Source: Chitinivibrionales bacterium (GTDB lineage Bacteria; Fibrobacterota; Chitinivibrionia; Chitinivibrionales; WJMI01). From it: a stretch of DNA of 35,694 nt. The translations under genes and the position numbers were made by a program. The stretch is from the NCBI GenBank assembly GCA_014728015.1, contig WJMI01000287.1:1-35694 (forward strand), written 5' to 3'. The notes beneath the pieces were generated by a model. It worked only from the letters and a program-made list of their open reading frames with translations, was not told the DNA's origin and did not search any database. Numbering within the stretch: the first letter of the stretch is position 1; each line of letters begins with the position of its first letter. This document shows, one piece after another, positions 1-8,340 of the stretch.

Positions 1-3
1 CAT

Positions 4-450
4 ATGAACTCACAAGAGATTATGGCCCAAATCCAGGGTGTCATCGACGACGCGAAAACTGCTGTCCTGGCAACATCCGATGCGCAGGGAAGACCGCATG
101 TTCGCTGGGTAACGCCGGCCATTCTCAAAGGCCATCCCGCATCGGTGTTCATGGTCACCTCCCCCGCCTTCGCGAAAGCGCATGATGTCAAGGACAACCC
201 GAAGGTCGAATGGATGTTTCAGACACGGGCCCTGGACAAAGTGATCAACGCGCGAGGCACGGTCGCGCTGCTCGATAGTCCGTCCGTGCAATCGGAGGTG
301 CTCGAGGCGGTTGGGCCGCGCCTGAGGACATTCTGGCACATTGCGAACGATCAGCACGCAATGGTGGTCCTGGAGACAGTCATTGAAGAAGCGACGTTTT
401 TTGTTCCGGCCAAAGGAACAAAGGAGACTGTTTCATTCGCGAAGAAGTAA
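4..450 (+). CDS. Pyridoxamine 5'-phosphate oxidase-family (split-barrel flavin-binding) protein
   Basis: This 148-residue protein has the pattern of small FMN-binding split-barrel proteins of the PPOX/general stress protein 26 type. The N-terminal helix is followed by AVLATSDAQGRPHVRWVTPA (residues about 20-39), which matches the usual first strands, and the middle part KDNPKVEWMF resembles the flavin-cofactor region. Family members bind FMN, F420 or heme and act as small reductases, but the substrate cannot be read here. The stop codon is two bases before the pdhA start, so it is almost certainly co-transcribed with the pyruvate dehydrogenase genes. Any promoter lies outside the window. The family call is good; the function is open. 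Confidence 0.8.
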   Translation: MNSQEIMAQIQGVIDDAKTAVLATSDAQGRPHVRWVTPAILKGHPASVFMVTSPAFAKAHDVKDNPKVEWMFQTRALDKVINARGTVALLDSPSVQSEVLEAVGPRLRTFWHIANDQHAMVVLETVIEEATFFVPAKGTKETVSFAKK

Positions 451-452
451 CC

Positions 453-1430
453 ATGGCAACGCGTGCAAGGAAAACACCGTCCCCCGACTACCGAAGTCTC
501 CTCGAGACCATGCTGCTCATTCGGCGCTTTGAGGAACGCGCGTCGCAAGCGTACGGCCTTCGGAAAATCGGCGGGTTCCTGCACCTGTATATCGGGCAGG
601 AAGCCGTAGCGACGGGCGCAATCGCCACGCTTGACCTTGCGAAAGACTACGTGGTAACCGCTTATCGCGACCACGGCCATGCCGTTGCTTGCGGCCTGGA
701 CACCAGCTCGCTCATGGCCGAGCTGTTCGGCAAAGCCACCGGGTGTTCGCGGGGAAAGGGCGGTTCAATGCATTTCTTCAATGCCGAGAAACACATGCTT
801 GGGGGAAACGGTATCGTGGGAAGCCAGATTCCCGTGGCGACCGGGGTTGCGCTGAAAATCAAGTACAAGAAAGAGGGCGGCGTTGTCCTGTGTTTCTTCG
901 GTGACGGCGCGATACATCAGGGCTCGTTCCATGAGAGCCTTAACATGGCAAGAATCTGGAACCTGCCGATTGTGTATATATGCGAAAACAACCAGTACGG
1001 GATGGGGACCGATTACCGTCGCGTGTCGGCCGTGGCCGATTTCTCGGTGATGGGCGGCTCATACGGCATCCCCGGAAAACAGGTAAACGGCATGGACGTA
1101 CTCGAAGTCTACCATGAAGTCGATGCGGCCGTGTCTCTTGCCCGGGCCGAGGGCATGCCGGGTTTCCTGGAAATCCGGACCTACCGGTACCGGGGCCACT
1201 CCATGAGCGATCCCGCGAAGTATCGTACCAAGGATGAGGTCGCATCGTACAAGGAGCAGGATCCCATTCTTCTGTTGAAGGATACTGCGTTGCGGGAGAA
1301 GCGTATTACCGATGAGGAATACACGGCCATGGATGCGCAGGCCAAGAAACAGGCCGAGGATGCCGTGCAGTTCGCGGAGAGCAGCCCGGACCCGTCGGTT
1401 GATTCGCTGTACGAAGATGTACTGGCGTGA
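453..1430 (+). CDS. pdhA: Pyruvate dehydrogenase E1 component, alpha subunit
   Basis: Cytosolic thiamine-diphosphate enzyme subunit that decarboxylates pyruvate and passes the acetyl group to the E2 lipoyl arm. The 325-residue length is typical of the alpha chain of alpha2beta2 E1. The TPP/Mg motif runs from GDG (residues 150-152) to ENN (178-180). The active-site loop YRYRGHSMSDPAKYR (about 245-259) is the one regulated by phosphorylation in mitochondrial enzymes. The segment YRDHGHAVACG (71-81) is also diagnostic. It is first in a complete E1 alpha/E1 beta/E2/E3 cluster, which favours pyruvate over branched-chain 2-oxoacids. An acetoin dehydrogenase alpha chain is the main alternative, because that family is closely related. 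Confidence 0.93.
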   Translation: MATRARKTPSPDYRSLLETMLLIRRFEERASQAYGLRKIGGFLHLYIGQEAVATGAIATLDLAKDYVVTAYRDHGHAVACGLDTSSLMAELFGKATGCSRGKGGSMHFFNAEKHMLGGNGIVGSQIPVATGVALKIKYKKEGGVVLCFFGDGAIHQGSFHESLNMARIWNLPIVYICENNQYGMGTDYRRVSAVADFSVMGGSYGIPGKQVNGMDVLEVYHEVDAAVSLARAEGMPGFLEIRTYRYRGHSMSDPAKYRTKDEVASYKEQDPILLLKDTALREKRITDEEYTAMDAQAKKQAEDAVQFAESSPDPSVDSLYEDVLA

Positions 1431-1478
1431 GTCCATGCCCCGCGGTGAAATGACAAACAAGAACACGAGCAGAATACA

Positions 1479-2456
1479 ATGCCCGAAATAACCTATCGCG
1501 AAGCTGTCCGTCAGGCCATGGATGAAGAGATGGCCCGCGACGGTAACGTTGTTCTGCTCGGCGAGGAGGTCGCGCAGTACGACGGCGCGTACAAAGTGAG
1601 CCAGGGGCTTCTGGCGAAGTACGGTCCAGAACGTGTCATCGACACGCCAATTTCCGAAGAGGGATTCACCGGGATCGGCATCGGCGCGGCCGTGGCGGGT
1701 TTGCGGCCGATTGTCGAATGGATGACATTCAACTTCTCGCTCATGGCAATCGACCAGATTTATAACAATGCGGCGAAAACCCGCTACATGTCGGGCGGAC
1801 AAATCTCGATACCCGTCGTTTTCAGGGGCCCCAACGGGCCGGCTGAATACTTGGGCTCGCAGCACTCCCAGGCGCTCCAGGCCATATACACGCACGTGCC
1901 CGGCCTCAAAGTCGTGGCGCCGTCAACGCCCTACGATGCCAAGGGACTGCTCAAGACAGCCATCCGTGACGACAATCCGGTGATCGTGCTCGAGGGCGAG
2001 CTCATGTATGCGTGGAAAGGCGAGGTGCCCGATGAGGAATATACGGTACCGTTCGGCCAGGGAACAATCAGACGCGGGGGCGGCGACATTACCCTGGTCG
2101 GTTTCTCCAAGCCCATGAGGACCATTGTCCAGGCGGCGGAGGCGCTCGCGCGGGACGGTATCGATGCCGAGGTACTGGACCTGAGGTCGCTGCGCCCGCT
2201 GGATGAGGAACTCGTTTACGGATCGGTACGCAAGACGAACCGGTGCATTGTCGTCGACGAGGCCTGGCCGGCGGCCAGCGTGGGCTCGTATATCGCGTGG
2301 CTCGTATCCAGAAACTGTTTCGACCATCTCGATGCCCCGGTCGAGCTCGTGTCCGGCGAGGACGTGCCCATGCCGTACAATCACCAACTGGAGCTTGCCG
2401 CTCAGCCCTCGGTCGATACGATCGCGGGGGCGGCGCGGCGCGCACTTTACAAGTAG
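1479..2456 (+). CDS. pdhB: Pyruvate dehydrogenase E1 component, beta subunit
   Basis: Second E1 subunit, 325 residues. It supplies the TPP pyrophosphate-side contacts and the E2-docking C-terminal domain. Residues TPISEEGFTGIGIGAAVAGLRP (about 56-77, read as two adjacent motifs) contain the conserved TPP-activating glutamate region. The C-terminal transketolase domain ends in GEDVPMPYNHQLE, typical of the PdhB/AcoB family. It lies 48 bases downstream of pdhA and 9 bases upstream of pdhC. Together with pdhA it forms the heterotetrameric E1, as in Gram-positive bacteria and mitochondria, rather than the single-chain AceE found in enterobacteria. Confidence 0.94.
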   Translation: MPEITYREAVRQAMDEEMARDGNVVLLGEEVAQYDGAYKVSQGLLAKYGPERVIDTPISEEGFTGIGIGAAVAGLRPIVEWMTFNFSLMAIDQIYNNAAKTRYMSGGQISIPVVFRGPNGPAEYLGSQHSQALQAIYTHVPGLKVVAPSTPYDAKGLLKTAIRDDNPVIVLEGELMYAWKGEVPDEEYTVPFGQGTIRRGGGDITLVGFSKPMRTIVQAAEALARDGIDAEVLDLRSLRPLDEELVYGSVRKTNRCIVVDEAWPAASVGSYIAWLVSRNCFDHLDAPVELVSGEDVPMPYNHQLELAAQPSVDTIAGAARRALYK

Positions 2457-2465
2457 GAGCCCGCT

Positions 2466-3731
2466 ATGGCCGAAAAACTCGTTATGCTCGCTCTGTCGCC
2501 CACCATGGAAACCGGCACTATCGCGAAATGGACGAAAAACGAGGGCGATACAGTGGCATCCGGCGATGTTGTCTGCGAGGTGGAAACCGACAAGGCCACC
2601 ATGGAATACGAAAGCACCGCCGACGGGACCCTGCTCAAGGTGATCGTTGGATCGGGCGGGCAGGTGAAGGTCGGTGATCCCATCGCGATTGTCGGTGAAG
2701 AAGGCGAAGACATCTCTCAGCTCCTGTCGCAGGTCGCATCCGCGTCGGCAGCAGCGTCTCCAAAGCCCGCCTCTGCTCCTTCAGAGGATTCTGCGGCCGG
2801 GCCCGCAACAAACCCCCCGCCAGAAAGTATTCCCGCGGGGCCATCCGCACAACGCCCGGCGCCACAAGCCCCGGAGGCATCCGCGGCGCCCGGCGGGGTT
2901 CTTGCTTCGCCGTTGGCCCGGCGTCTGGCTCGGGAGAAGGGCATTGATTTGCGGAGTGTTCGCGGCAGCGGCCCCGGCGGGCGCATTGTCAAGCGCGACC
3001 TGGAAACGGCGCCGGCAGGTGTTTCTCCTGTCCCGGCCGCCGGCCGCGGGGGCGGGCACATCATTCCCGTGTCTGAAAAACGAAAAGCCATTGCGGCCCG
3101 CCTGACCGGTTCGTTTCAATTCGCGCCGCACTACTACCTCAAGACAGCGGTCGATGCCGGAACACTTCTCGAAGAGCGCCGCAGAGTGAACGCGGCAGCA
3201 TCCGAGAAAGTCGGCCTGAACGCGTTTCTCATGAAGTTCGTTGCCGAAGCGCTGAAGCGCCACCCGATGGTCAACGCCTCATGGCGGGGCGAAAGCATTG
3301 TCCAGCACGCACGCATCGACATCGCGCTTGCGGTCGCGCAGCCTGACGGTCTCATCACGCCCGTCGTGCGGGACTGCGCAAGCAAGGGCATTGTCCAGAT
3401 AGACGGCGAGCTCAAAGTCCTTGTCGAACGGGCGCGGACCAACAAGCTCACGCCCGAGGAATACTCCGGAAGCACATTTACTATCAGCAATCTGGGCACG
3501 TTTGGTGTCCGCGAGTTCACCGCAATAATCAACCCGCCGGAGTCGGCGATTCTGGCGGTGGGCGAAATATCGAAGCAGGCGGTGGTTGAAGAAGGCGATC
3601 GCATATCTATCAGACCGCTGATGACACTTACGCTGTCGTGTGACCACCGTATTCTGGACGGCGCGGTGAGCGCGGCGTTTATGCAGACCGTGAAAAGTAT
3701 GATCGAGGATCCGATTAACCTTGTACTGTAA
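2466..3731 (+). CDS. pdhC: Dihydrolipoyllysine acetyltransferase, E2 of pyruvate dehydrogenase
   Basis: Core of the complex, transferring acetyl from lipoyl to CoA. It has one lipoyl domain (residues 2-80) with the lipoylated Lys43 in ETDKAT, then an Ala/Pro-rich flexible linker (about 92-145). The peripheral-subunit-binding domain spans 147-180 (ASPLARRLAREKGIDLRSV), and the acyltransferase domain runs from about 200 to 421. The catalytic motif DHRILDG has His394 and Asp398. The length of 421 residues matches single-lipoyl E2 proteins. A start 9 bases after the pdhB stop, with GGAGCC upstream, fits one operon. Confidence 0.95.
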   Translation: MAEKLVMLALSPTMETGTIAKWTKNEGDTVASGDVVCEVETDKATMEYESTADGTLLKVIVGSGGQVKVGDPIAIVGEEGEDISQLLSQVASASAAASPKPASAPSEDSAAGPATNPPPESIPAGPSAQRPAPQAPEASAAPGGVLASPLARRLAREKGIDLRSVRGSGPGGRIVKRDLETAPAGVSPVPAAGRGGGHIIPVSEKRKAIAARLTGSFQFAPHYYLKTAVDAGTLLEERRRVNAAASEKVGLNAFLMKFVAEALKRHPMVNASWRGESIVQHARIDIALAVAQPDGLITPVVRDCASKGIVQIDGELKVLVERARTNKLTPEEYSGSTFTISNLGTFGVREFTAIINPPESAILAVGEISKQAVVEEGDRISIRPLMTLTLSCDHRILDGAVSAAFMQTVKSMIEDPINLVL

Positions 3732-3805
3732 ACCGGAAGCGCCCCGAGCTTCCGCGCGTATGGTGCAGCCTTCTTTGATCGCAAGCAAAAGGAAAGGAGT
3801 CTCTG

Positions 3806-5200
3806 ATGCCTTCCACGTCCTACGATCTCGTGGTAATCGGCGCCGGGCCCGGCGGGTATGTCGGCGCAATACGGGCCTCGCAGCTCGGCATGAACGTCGC
3901 CTGCATTGAAAGAGACAAGCCGGGCGGCGTGTGCCTCAACATCGGATGCATTCCGTCCAAAGCCCTGATCCATCAGGCGGAGCTGTTCCGCGCCGCGGAC
4001 GGACTTGCCGATATGGGCGTGGCTGTCGACACCAGAAAATTCAGCTACGAATCCGTGTTCAAGAAGTCGCGTCAGGCTTCGGACACGCTGTCAAAGGGCG
4101 TTGCGTTTCTGCTCAAGAAAAACAAGATCAAGTTGATCAAGGCATCCGCGAGCGTGTCCAAGCCCGGCGAACTGAAACTCGACAACGGCGACACGCTGGC
4201 GGCAAAAAACATCCTGGTCGCGACAGGATCATCGCCGCGGGCAATACCGGGCTTTGAATTCGACGGGAAACAGGTGCTGTCGTCCGACCACGCGCTCATG
4301 CTGACAAAGCTCCCGAAATCCATGCTGATTCTCGGCGGCGGCGCAATCGGTGCGGAATTTGCCCATATTATGAACGCGTTCGGCGTGGAAGTCCATCTCG
4401 TTGAGATGCTCGATCATATCCTGCCTCTCGAAGATACCGAAATCGTGAAAGTGCTTCAGAGGAGTTTCTCCAAGCGTGGTATCACGCTGTACGAAGGCAC
4501 CAAGGCTTCGTCGCTCAAGAAAACGAAGGCCGAATGCACAGTCGAACTCGAGACCAAAGACGGCAACAAGCAGAGTGTTTCGGCCGAGCAGGTACTGGTG
4601 GTTGTCGGGCGCGCGCCCAATACGAAAGACATCGGGCTCGAGAAGATCGGCGTCGAGATTGAAAGGGGTTTCGTGAAAGCGGGCGACTACTACCAGACCG
4701 CGGCCAACGGCGTGTTCGCTGTCGGCGATATCGTGGCATCACCCATGCTGGCGCATGTGGCATCCAAGGAAGCTGAAATCGCTGTTGAATTCATGGCCGG
4801 ACATACACCGGCGCACACCCGGCTCGATCCCAATGCCGTTCCCGGCGCAGTCTACTGCGAGCCGCAGGTGGCAAGCTTCGGCTACTCCGAAGAGAAAGCG
4901 AAGGAAGCCGGGATTACCTGCGAGACCGCAACGTTCCCTTATCGCGGCGCGGGCAAGTCGGTCGCGGTCGGCAAATCCGAAGGAATGGTCAAGATCGTAT
5001 ACGATCCCGAGGTCAAGGAGATCCTCGGCGCGCATATCGTGGGCGCCGATGCCACCGAACTGATACACGAGATACTGCTCGCCAAGTCCGCGGAGCTTCT
5101 CCCCGAGGATATCGCGACCATGGTGCACGCGCACCCGACCATGTCGGAAAGCATCATGGAGGCCATGCGGGCGGTCGAGGGATGGGCGATTCACATCTGA
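3806..5200 (+). CDS. lpdA: Dihydrolipoyl dehydrogenase, E3 component
   Basis: FAD enzyme that reoxidises dihydrolipoamide with NAD+, 464 residues. The FAD motif GAGPGGYVG is at residues 12-20. The redox-active disulfide Cys43/Cys48 lies in GGVCLNIGCIPSK. The NAD-binding motif LGGGAIGAEFA sits near 177, and the C-terminal catalytic pair is His443/Glu448 in HAHPTMSE. It lies 74 bases after pdhC with AAAGGAG as ribosome binding site. It may also serve other 2-oxoacid complexes or a glycine cleavage system encoded elsewhere. It converges with the regulator gene that ends 15 bases away on the opposite strand. Confidence 0.95.
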   Translation: MPSTSYDLVVIGAGPGGYVGAIRASQLGMNVACIERDKPGGVCLNIGCIPSKALIHQAELFRAADGLADMGVAVDTRKFSYESVFKKSRQASDTLSKGVAFLLKKNKIKLIKASASVSKPGELKLDNGDTLAAKNILVATGSSPRAIPGFEFDGKQVLSSDHALMLTKLPKSMLILGGGAIGAEFAHIMNAFGVEVHLVEMLDHILPLEDTEIVKVLQRSFSKRGITLYEGTKASSLKKTKAECTVELETKDGNKQSVSAEQVLVVVGRAPNTKDIGLEKIGVEIERGFVKAGDYYQTAANGVFAVGDIVASPMLAHVASKEAEIAVEFMAGHTPAHTRLDPNAVPGAVYCEPQVASFGYSEEKAKEAGITCETATFPYRGAGKSVAVGKSEGMVKIVYDPEVKEILGAHIVGADATELIHEILLAKSAELLPEDIATMVHAHPTMSESIMEAMRAVEGWAIHI

Positions 5201-5214
5201 TCGCGGATTTCCTT

Positions 5215-6759
5215 CTACCGTCTCTTTCTCGGTGAAGCCAGCGATCCGCGGTCCAGGAGCTTGGGGACATTCCTGATATTTCCCCGGCGGTCCGCTTTCA
5301 CCGGCATGTCACCGATAAATACATGCGCGGCGGAGTAACCGAGATCGCCGAACCCGAAATCCATGGTGGAAACAGGTGTCAGGAAAAACTCCAGGTGATT
5401 GTCAAAGCTTATCAGCGTGATGTCCTCGGGCACGCGCGTGCCCACTCTGGACAGCCAGTAGTAATAATTGTGGGCGAGCCACTGGTTGACAGCGACAAGC
5501 GCGGTCACCTTGGGTGGTGACACCAGCGAGCCCAGTGAGGGTACCGTTTCGAGAAGAGCATTGCGCAGCATACTCTCCCGCTCTTCATCCGGTGCCGACG
5601 GATGTTCCCGCTCAATTTTTTTGGACAGCCGCGCTTCATGCCACGCAATCGTATTCTGGTTTTCCGCCCCGTGAAGCCAGAGCAGCTCTTCCTGACGGTA
5701 GGTCACAATGGATGGCGCAAGCGGATGTTCCGCGGCAAACTGCCGCACCAGCGCGACCCTGTCGTCGGGCCAGGGGAAGTGGCGATAGCGGACATTGGTC
5801 AGCACGCCTATCGAACGATGGCCCAGATCACAGAGCGCGGTGACCGCATCCCTGACCGCCTGGGTCTGGTTCCAGCAGCACCGGTAAAACGTGCGGGTCC
5901 CCGTGCTCCGGCGGTCGATGTCCGGCCATGAGTCATCGTGATCGAACCATAGAATGGGTTTGCCATACGTACCCAGCCATTGGACCCACTGCGCCAGATC
6001 AGGAAACTTGTTATACTGGTTTGACAGCATCAGGGTACCGCGGTACCGATCGCCAAGGTCATCGATAATCTTCTTGACAGCCTTGTCCCCGGGCGCGGCG
6101 GCATCAGCCATGTACAAATCGCCGCGTTCCACCGTTGCGTTGGCCGTGGCAATACCATACCGATCCAGCTCGGAACCCAGCGTCAGGAAAAACGGCCTGA
6201 GATGCCCGTTCTCGCAATACCTGACCCATCCCTCCCGGCTGGCCGAAAGCACGAATACGACCGGACGGAGTCTCAGCGCGGATGCCATCGATACCGGCGG
6301 GTGCGCCATTCTGCGTTCCGGGCCGACAATCCAGCGGTTGCCCTTTTTGTGCGCCAGGTCCTGTTTGCGCAGAAGCTCGAACGCTTCGCATACAGCACAT
6401 CGGGAAACATGCGTGCTGAGAGTGAAATACTCTATCTTGGGAAGGCGCTGACCGCGGCGATAGTGCCCTTCGGATATCTTGAGCTTGATATCTTCGAACA
6501 GCTTATGCGACGAGCTATCCTCGTCAACCGAACCTTCCTGGCGCCCCGCCACCACCGGGCGGCTTCCCTGCGTAACCTTGAGCACTCCCTTATCGCGAAG
6601 CACATGTATGGCCTTCAGCATGGTAACGGGTGAAACAGAATATTTTTTGGAGAGCACGTGAAGGGCCGGGAGCCGGGCGGCGGTTGTCGCGCCAATATCT
6701 TCCTCAAGCTTCCTGGCGGTTGTCAGATGCAGTGGTTGTTTCCGACGGTGTTTTGACAT
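5215..6759 (-). CDS. Tandem-GntR / LacI-type chimeric transcriptional regulator
   Basis: The 514-residue protein has two successive GntR-like winged helices. The first, about residues 12-72, contains LPALHVLSKKYSVSPVTMLKA. The second, about 84-147, contains GQRLPKIEYFTLSTHVSRCAV. A LacI/GalR-type periplasmic-binding-protein fold follows from about 165 to 500 (GHRSIGVLTN, PEDITLISFDN). GntR-LacI chimeras such as Bacillus AraR repress sugar genes and release DNA when sugar binds the sensor. The duplicated DNA-binding part is unusual. A remnant of a paralogue lies at 7929-8340. Probable targets are its own gene and the sugar transport genes nearby. The ligand is unknown; a pentose or uronate is only a guess. 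Confidence 0.85.
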   Translation of the reverse strand: MSKHRRKQPLHLTTARKLEEDIGATTAARLPALHVLSKKYSVSPVTMLKAIHVLRDKGVLKVTQGSRPVVAGRQEGSVDEDSSSHKLFEDIKLKISEGHYRRGQRLPKIEYFTLSTHVSRCAVCEAFELLRKQDLAHKKGNRWIVGPERRMAHPPVSMASALRLRPVVFVLSASREGWVRYCENGHLRPFFLTLGSELDRYGIATANATVERGDLYMADAAAPGDKAVKKIIDDLGDRYRGTLMLSNQYNKFPDLAQWVQWLGTYGKPILWFDHDDSWPDIDRRSTGTRTFYRCCWNQTQAVRDAVTALCDLGHRSIGVLTNVRYRHFPWPDDRVALVRQFAAEHPLAPSIVTYRQEELLWLHGAENQNTIAWHEARLSKKIEREHPSAPDEERESMLRNALLETVPSLGSLVSPPKVTALVAVNQWLAHNYYYWLSRVGTRVPEDITLISFDNHLEFFLTPVSTMDFGFGDLGYSAAHVFIGDMPVKADRRGNIRNVPKLLDRGSLASPRKRR

Positions 6760-6786
6760 GCCGGGACCCGCCTCTCAATAGCAATC

Positions 6787-6814
6787 AGTATAAAACTCTA
6801 GTACTAGTACGCAA
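6787..6814 (-). promoter_or_regulatory. Putative promoter of the GntR/LacI regulator
   Basis: On the minus strand a -35-like TTGCGT (6814-6809) and a -10-like TATACT (6792-6787) are separated by 16 bases. They lie 28 bases upstream of the regulator start codon at 6759. The spacing and -10 are good and the -35 is moderate. The palindrome at 6801-6810 sits in the spacer, which is where a repressor would block polymerase. Confidence 0.45.
6801..6810. promoter_or_regulatory. Palindromic candidate operator GTACTAGTAC
   Basis: A perfect 10-base palindrome, also readable as CTAGTA repeated twice at 6798-6809. It lies inside the putative promoter of the GntR/LacI regulator. GntR-family operators are built on GT...AC half sites, and the operator of Bacillus AraR, which has the same domain architecture, contains a GTACGTAC core. 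This suggests autorepression, but no second copy was noticed in front of the transporter gene at 8403. Confidence 0.4.
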
Positions 6815-6838
6815 CCAATATACATCTATGTTTGGGCC

Positions 6839-6909
6839 GAGTAGACCACGGGAACTTCCCCCGCAGCCGCTCACGGAACCGTGCGTGAACCTCTCGATTC
6901 AGGTGGCAT
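6839..6909 (-). mobile_element. Relic of a group II intron 3' end (domains V-VI)
   Basis: Read on the minus strand, 6909-6876 is 34 bases long and matches the size and layout of intron domain V. The loop part and 3' half (GAATCGAGAGGTTCACGCAC followed by GGTTC) look intact. The 5' half, which should begin GAGCCG, is degraded to ATGCCA, so the catalytic AGC triad is lost. Domain VI follows at about 6873-6841 as a GC-rich hairpin (GCGGGGGAAGTTCCCG) ending in CTACTC, the usual 3' boundary of such introns. No reverse transcriptase gene or 5' intron domains are present. It is a dead fragment left by an older insertion. Confidence 0.6.
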
Positions 6910-7028
6910 AAGGACGGAGTTATGTTTTTATATTAAGAGCGTCTTCCAGCGCACAAACCACTTTCCAGACGGTGGGTACCGCTCAAGCGGTATCGAACCT
7001 TTTTCTCACCGCAAACAAGAGGAAACAC

Positions 7029-7919
7029 GTGCAAGCCAGCGAAACGCGATCCGTTCGCCTCCCTCCCCACACGAAGGAGTACATCTCTGATGTCTCATTT
7101 TATGTGGCCCGTCATGAGACAAAAGCCGGCACGCATATGCAGCGAAGTCTGGAGTATGCGCATGTGCATCGCGGCGTGGAGCTCGGAGCGGTGCTGTCGG
7201 GCACCGGCATAGTCTATCTGGAGGACCGTCGCTATCCCATCGAACCCGGTGACGTGTATTTCGTTGACGGCATGATGGATCACGAAACAGCGGGCGATGC
7301 CGTGAGCTTCATCATCATGATAACCTCGAGTGAATCGCTGGTCGACATCCATGGCGACACACGCGGGCTCCTTCTTTTGCAGCCCTTCACCGCGCTTCGA
7401 AGCGGCGTGTCGCCGGTCTTGAAAAACCGTCGGGACTTGGTCGCGCAGCTCGAAGATGTACTGTCTTTGTCGCAGACGGGAAGTCCGCACGATCGGCTGG
7501 CGGCGTGGATCAGGACGGGACTGGTTCTCGTGGAGATCGCGCGCTCCGTGTCAGCGCACCTCACGCGCACATACGATCCCGCCTGGATGAAGGACAACGA
7601 GCTTGTCACGCGAGCCGTGCAATATATCAACCTGAATTTCGGGAAGCAATTCTCCCTGGCCGACATGGCCCGAGCCCTGAACGTGAGCGGCTCGCGGCTG
7701 TCCCACCTGTTCAAGGAGTATACCCGCATCTCTCCCATGGAATACCGGACGCAGGTGCGTATGGCCCACGCGGTGTACCGTGTCAAGAGCACCGATGACA
7801 AACTCACGGGCATTGCGGCGGACTGCGGAATCGCGAATATGTCCCTGTTTCACCGTCTGTTCAGGCGCTACCACGGCGGGACCCCGGCAGCCATGCGCCG
7901 GCGGCGCCGGACCCCCTGA
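7029..7919 (+). CDS. AraC-family regulator with N-terminal cupin sensor
   Basis: A 297-residue protein with a cupin sugar-sensing domain (about residues 35-125: EYAHVHRGVELGAVLSGTG, then PIEPGDVYFVDG). A C-terminal AraC double helix-turn-helix spans about 190-285 (FSLADMARALNVSGSRLSHL, then LTGIAADCGIANMSLFHRLF). I prefer the GTG at 7029, which has AGAGGA six bases upstream. An in-frame GTG at 6972 lacks a ribosome binding site. AraC proteins of this build usually activate sugar uptake genes. The ABC transporter at 8403 is the nearest candidate target. The gene shares its upstream region with the divergent GntR/LacI regulator. Confidence 0.85.
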   Translation: MQASETRSVRLPPHTKEYISDVSFYVARHETKAGTHMQRSLEYAHVHRGVELGAVLSGTGIVYLEDRRYPIEPGDVYFVDGMMDHETAGDAVSFIIMITSSESLVDIHGDTRGLLLLQPFTALRSGVSPVLKNRRDLVAQLEDVLSLSQTGSPHDRLAAWIRTGLVLVEIARSVSAHLTRTYDPAWMKDNELVTRAVQYINLNFGKQFSLADMARALNVSGSRLSHLFKEYTRISPMEYRTQVRMAHAVYRVKSTDDKLTGIAADCGIANMSLFHRLFRRYHGGTPAAMRRRRRTP

Positions 7920-7928
7920 GAAGCGGCA

Positions 7929-8340
7929 TCATACGAGCCGTCGATGGCTCCGTCGCGGTGGACCGATGGATCCGCGGTCGAGAAAGGTCGGCGGGCGATA
8001 GACATTGCCCCACCGGTCGGTCTTAACAGGTACGTCGCCGAGAAATATGTGCGCTGAAGCATAACCGACATCAGCGAGCGCCATGACCACCGTGGAAACG
8101 GATGTCGGTCGCAGCAGGAGGAAGTTGTCGAACCCGACTATTGAGATATCCTGTGGAATGGTCAAGCCTACCGCGCGCAACCACATGGCATAGTTGACCG
8201 CGAGCCACTGATTGGGCGCGACAATCGCCGTGTTCCTGCCCGAGATCATGGCCCGCATGGACGGGAACTGGTCAAGAAGAGTATCCCTGAGTTTTGCCCG
8301 CAGAGCGCCGGAAAGCTGCCAGCGGATATTGCGATGAAAG
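7929..8340 (-). pseudogene. Truncated paralogue of the GntR/LacI regulator (C-terminal sensor only)
   Basis: This open frame aligns with the last third of the regulator at 5215-6759: NQWLAVNYAMWL against NQWLAHNYYYWL, GYASAHIFLGDVPVKTDRWGN against GYSAAHVFIGDMPVKADRRGN, and LDRGSI against LDRGSL. The similarity can be followed upstream of the first ATG (8258) to about 8340 (residues AFHRNIRWQL matching IAWHEARL). It then ends in non-homologous sequence with a stop near 8378. Both DNA-binding modules and most of the sensor are missing, so it cannot work as a repressor. It is a decayed duplicate ending 9 bases from the AraC gene. Confidence 0.75.

Noticed and set aside
1059-1895. Long minus-strand open frame (278 codons) across pdhA/pdhB
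   Set aside because: Antisense to clear PDH genes; composition is low-quality and no family pattern is visible.
3134-3973. Long minus-strand open frame (279 codons) across pdhC/lpdA
   Set aside because: Shadow of GC-rich codon bias opposite the E2 catalytic domain.
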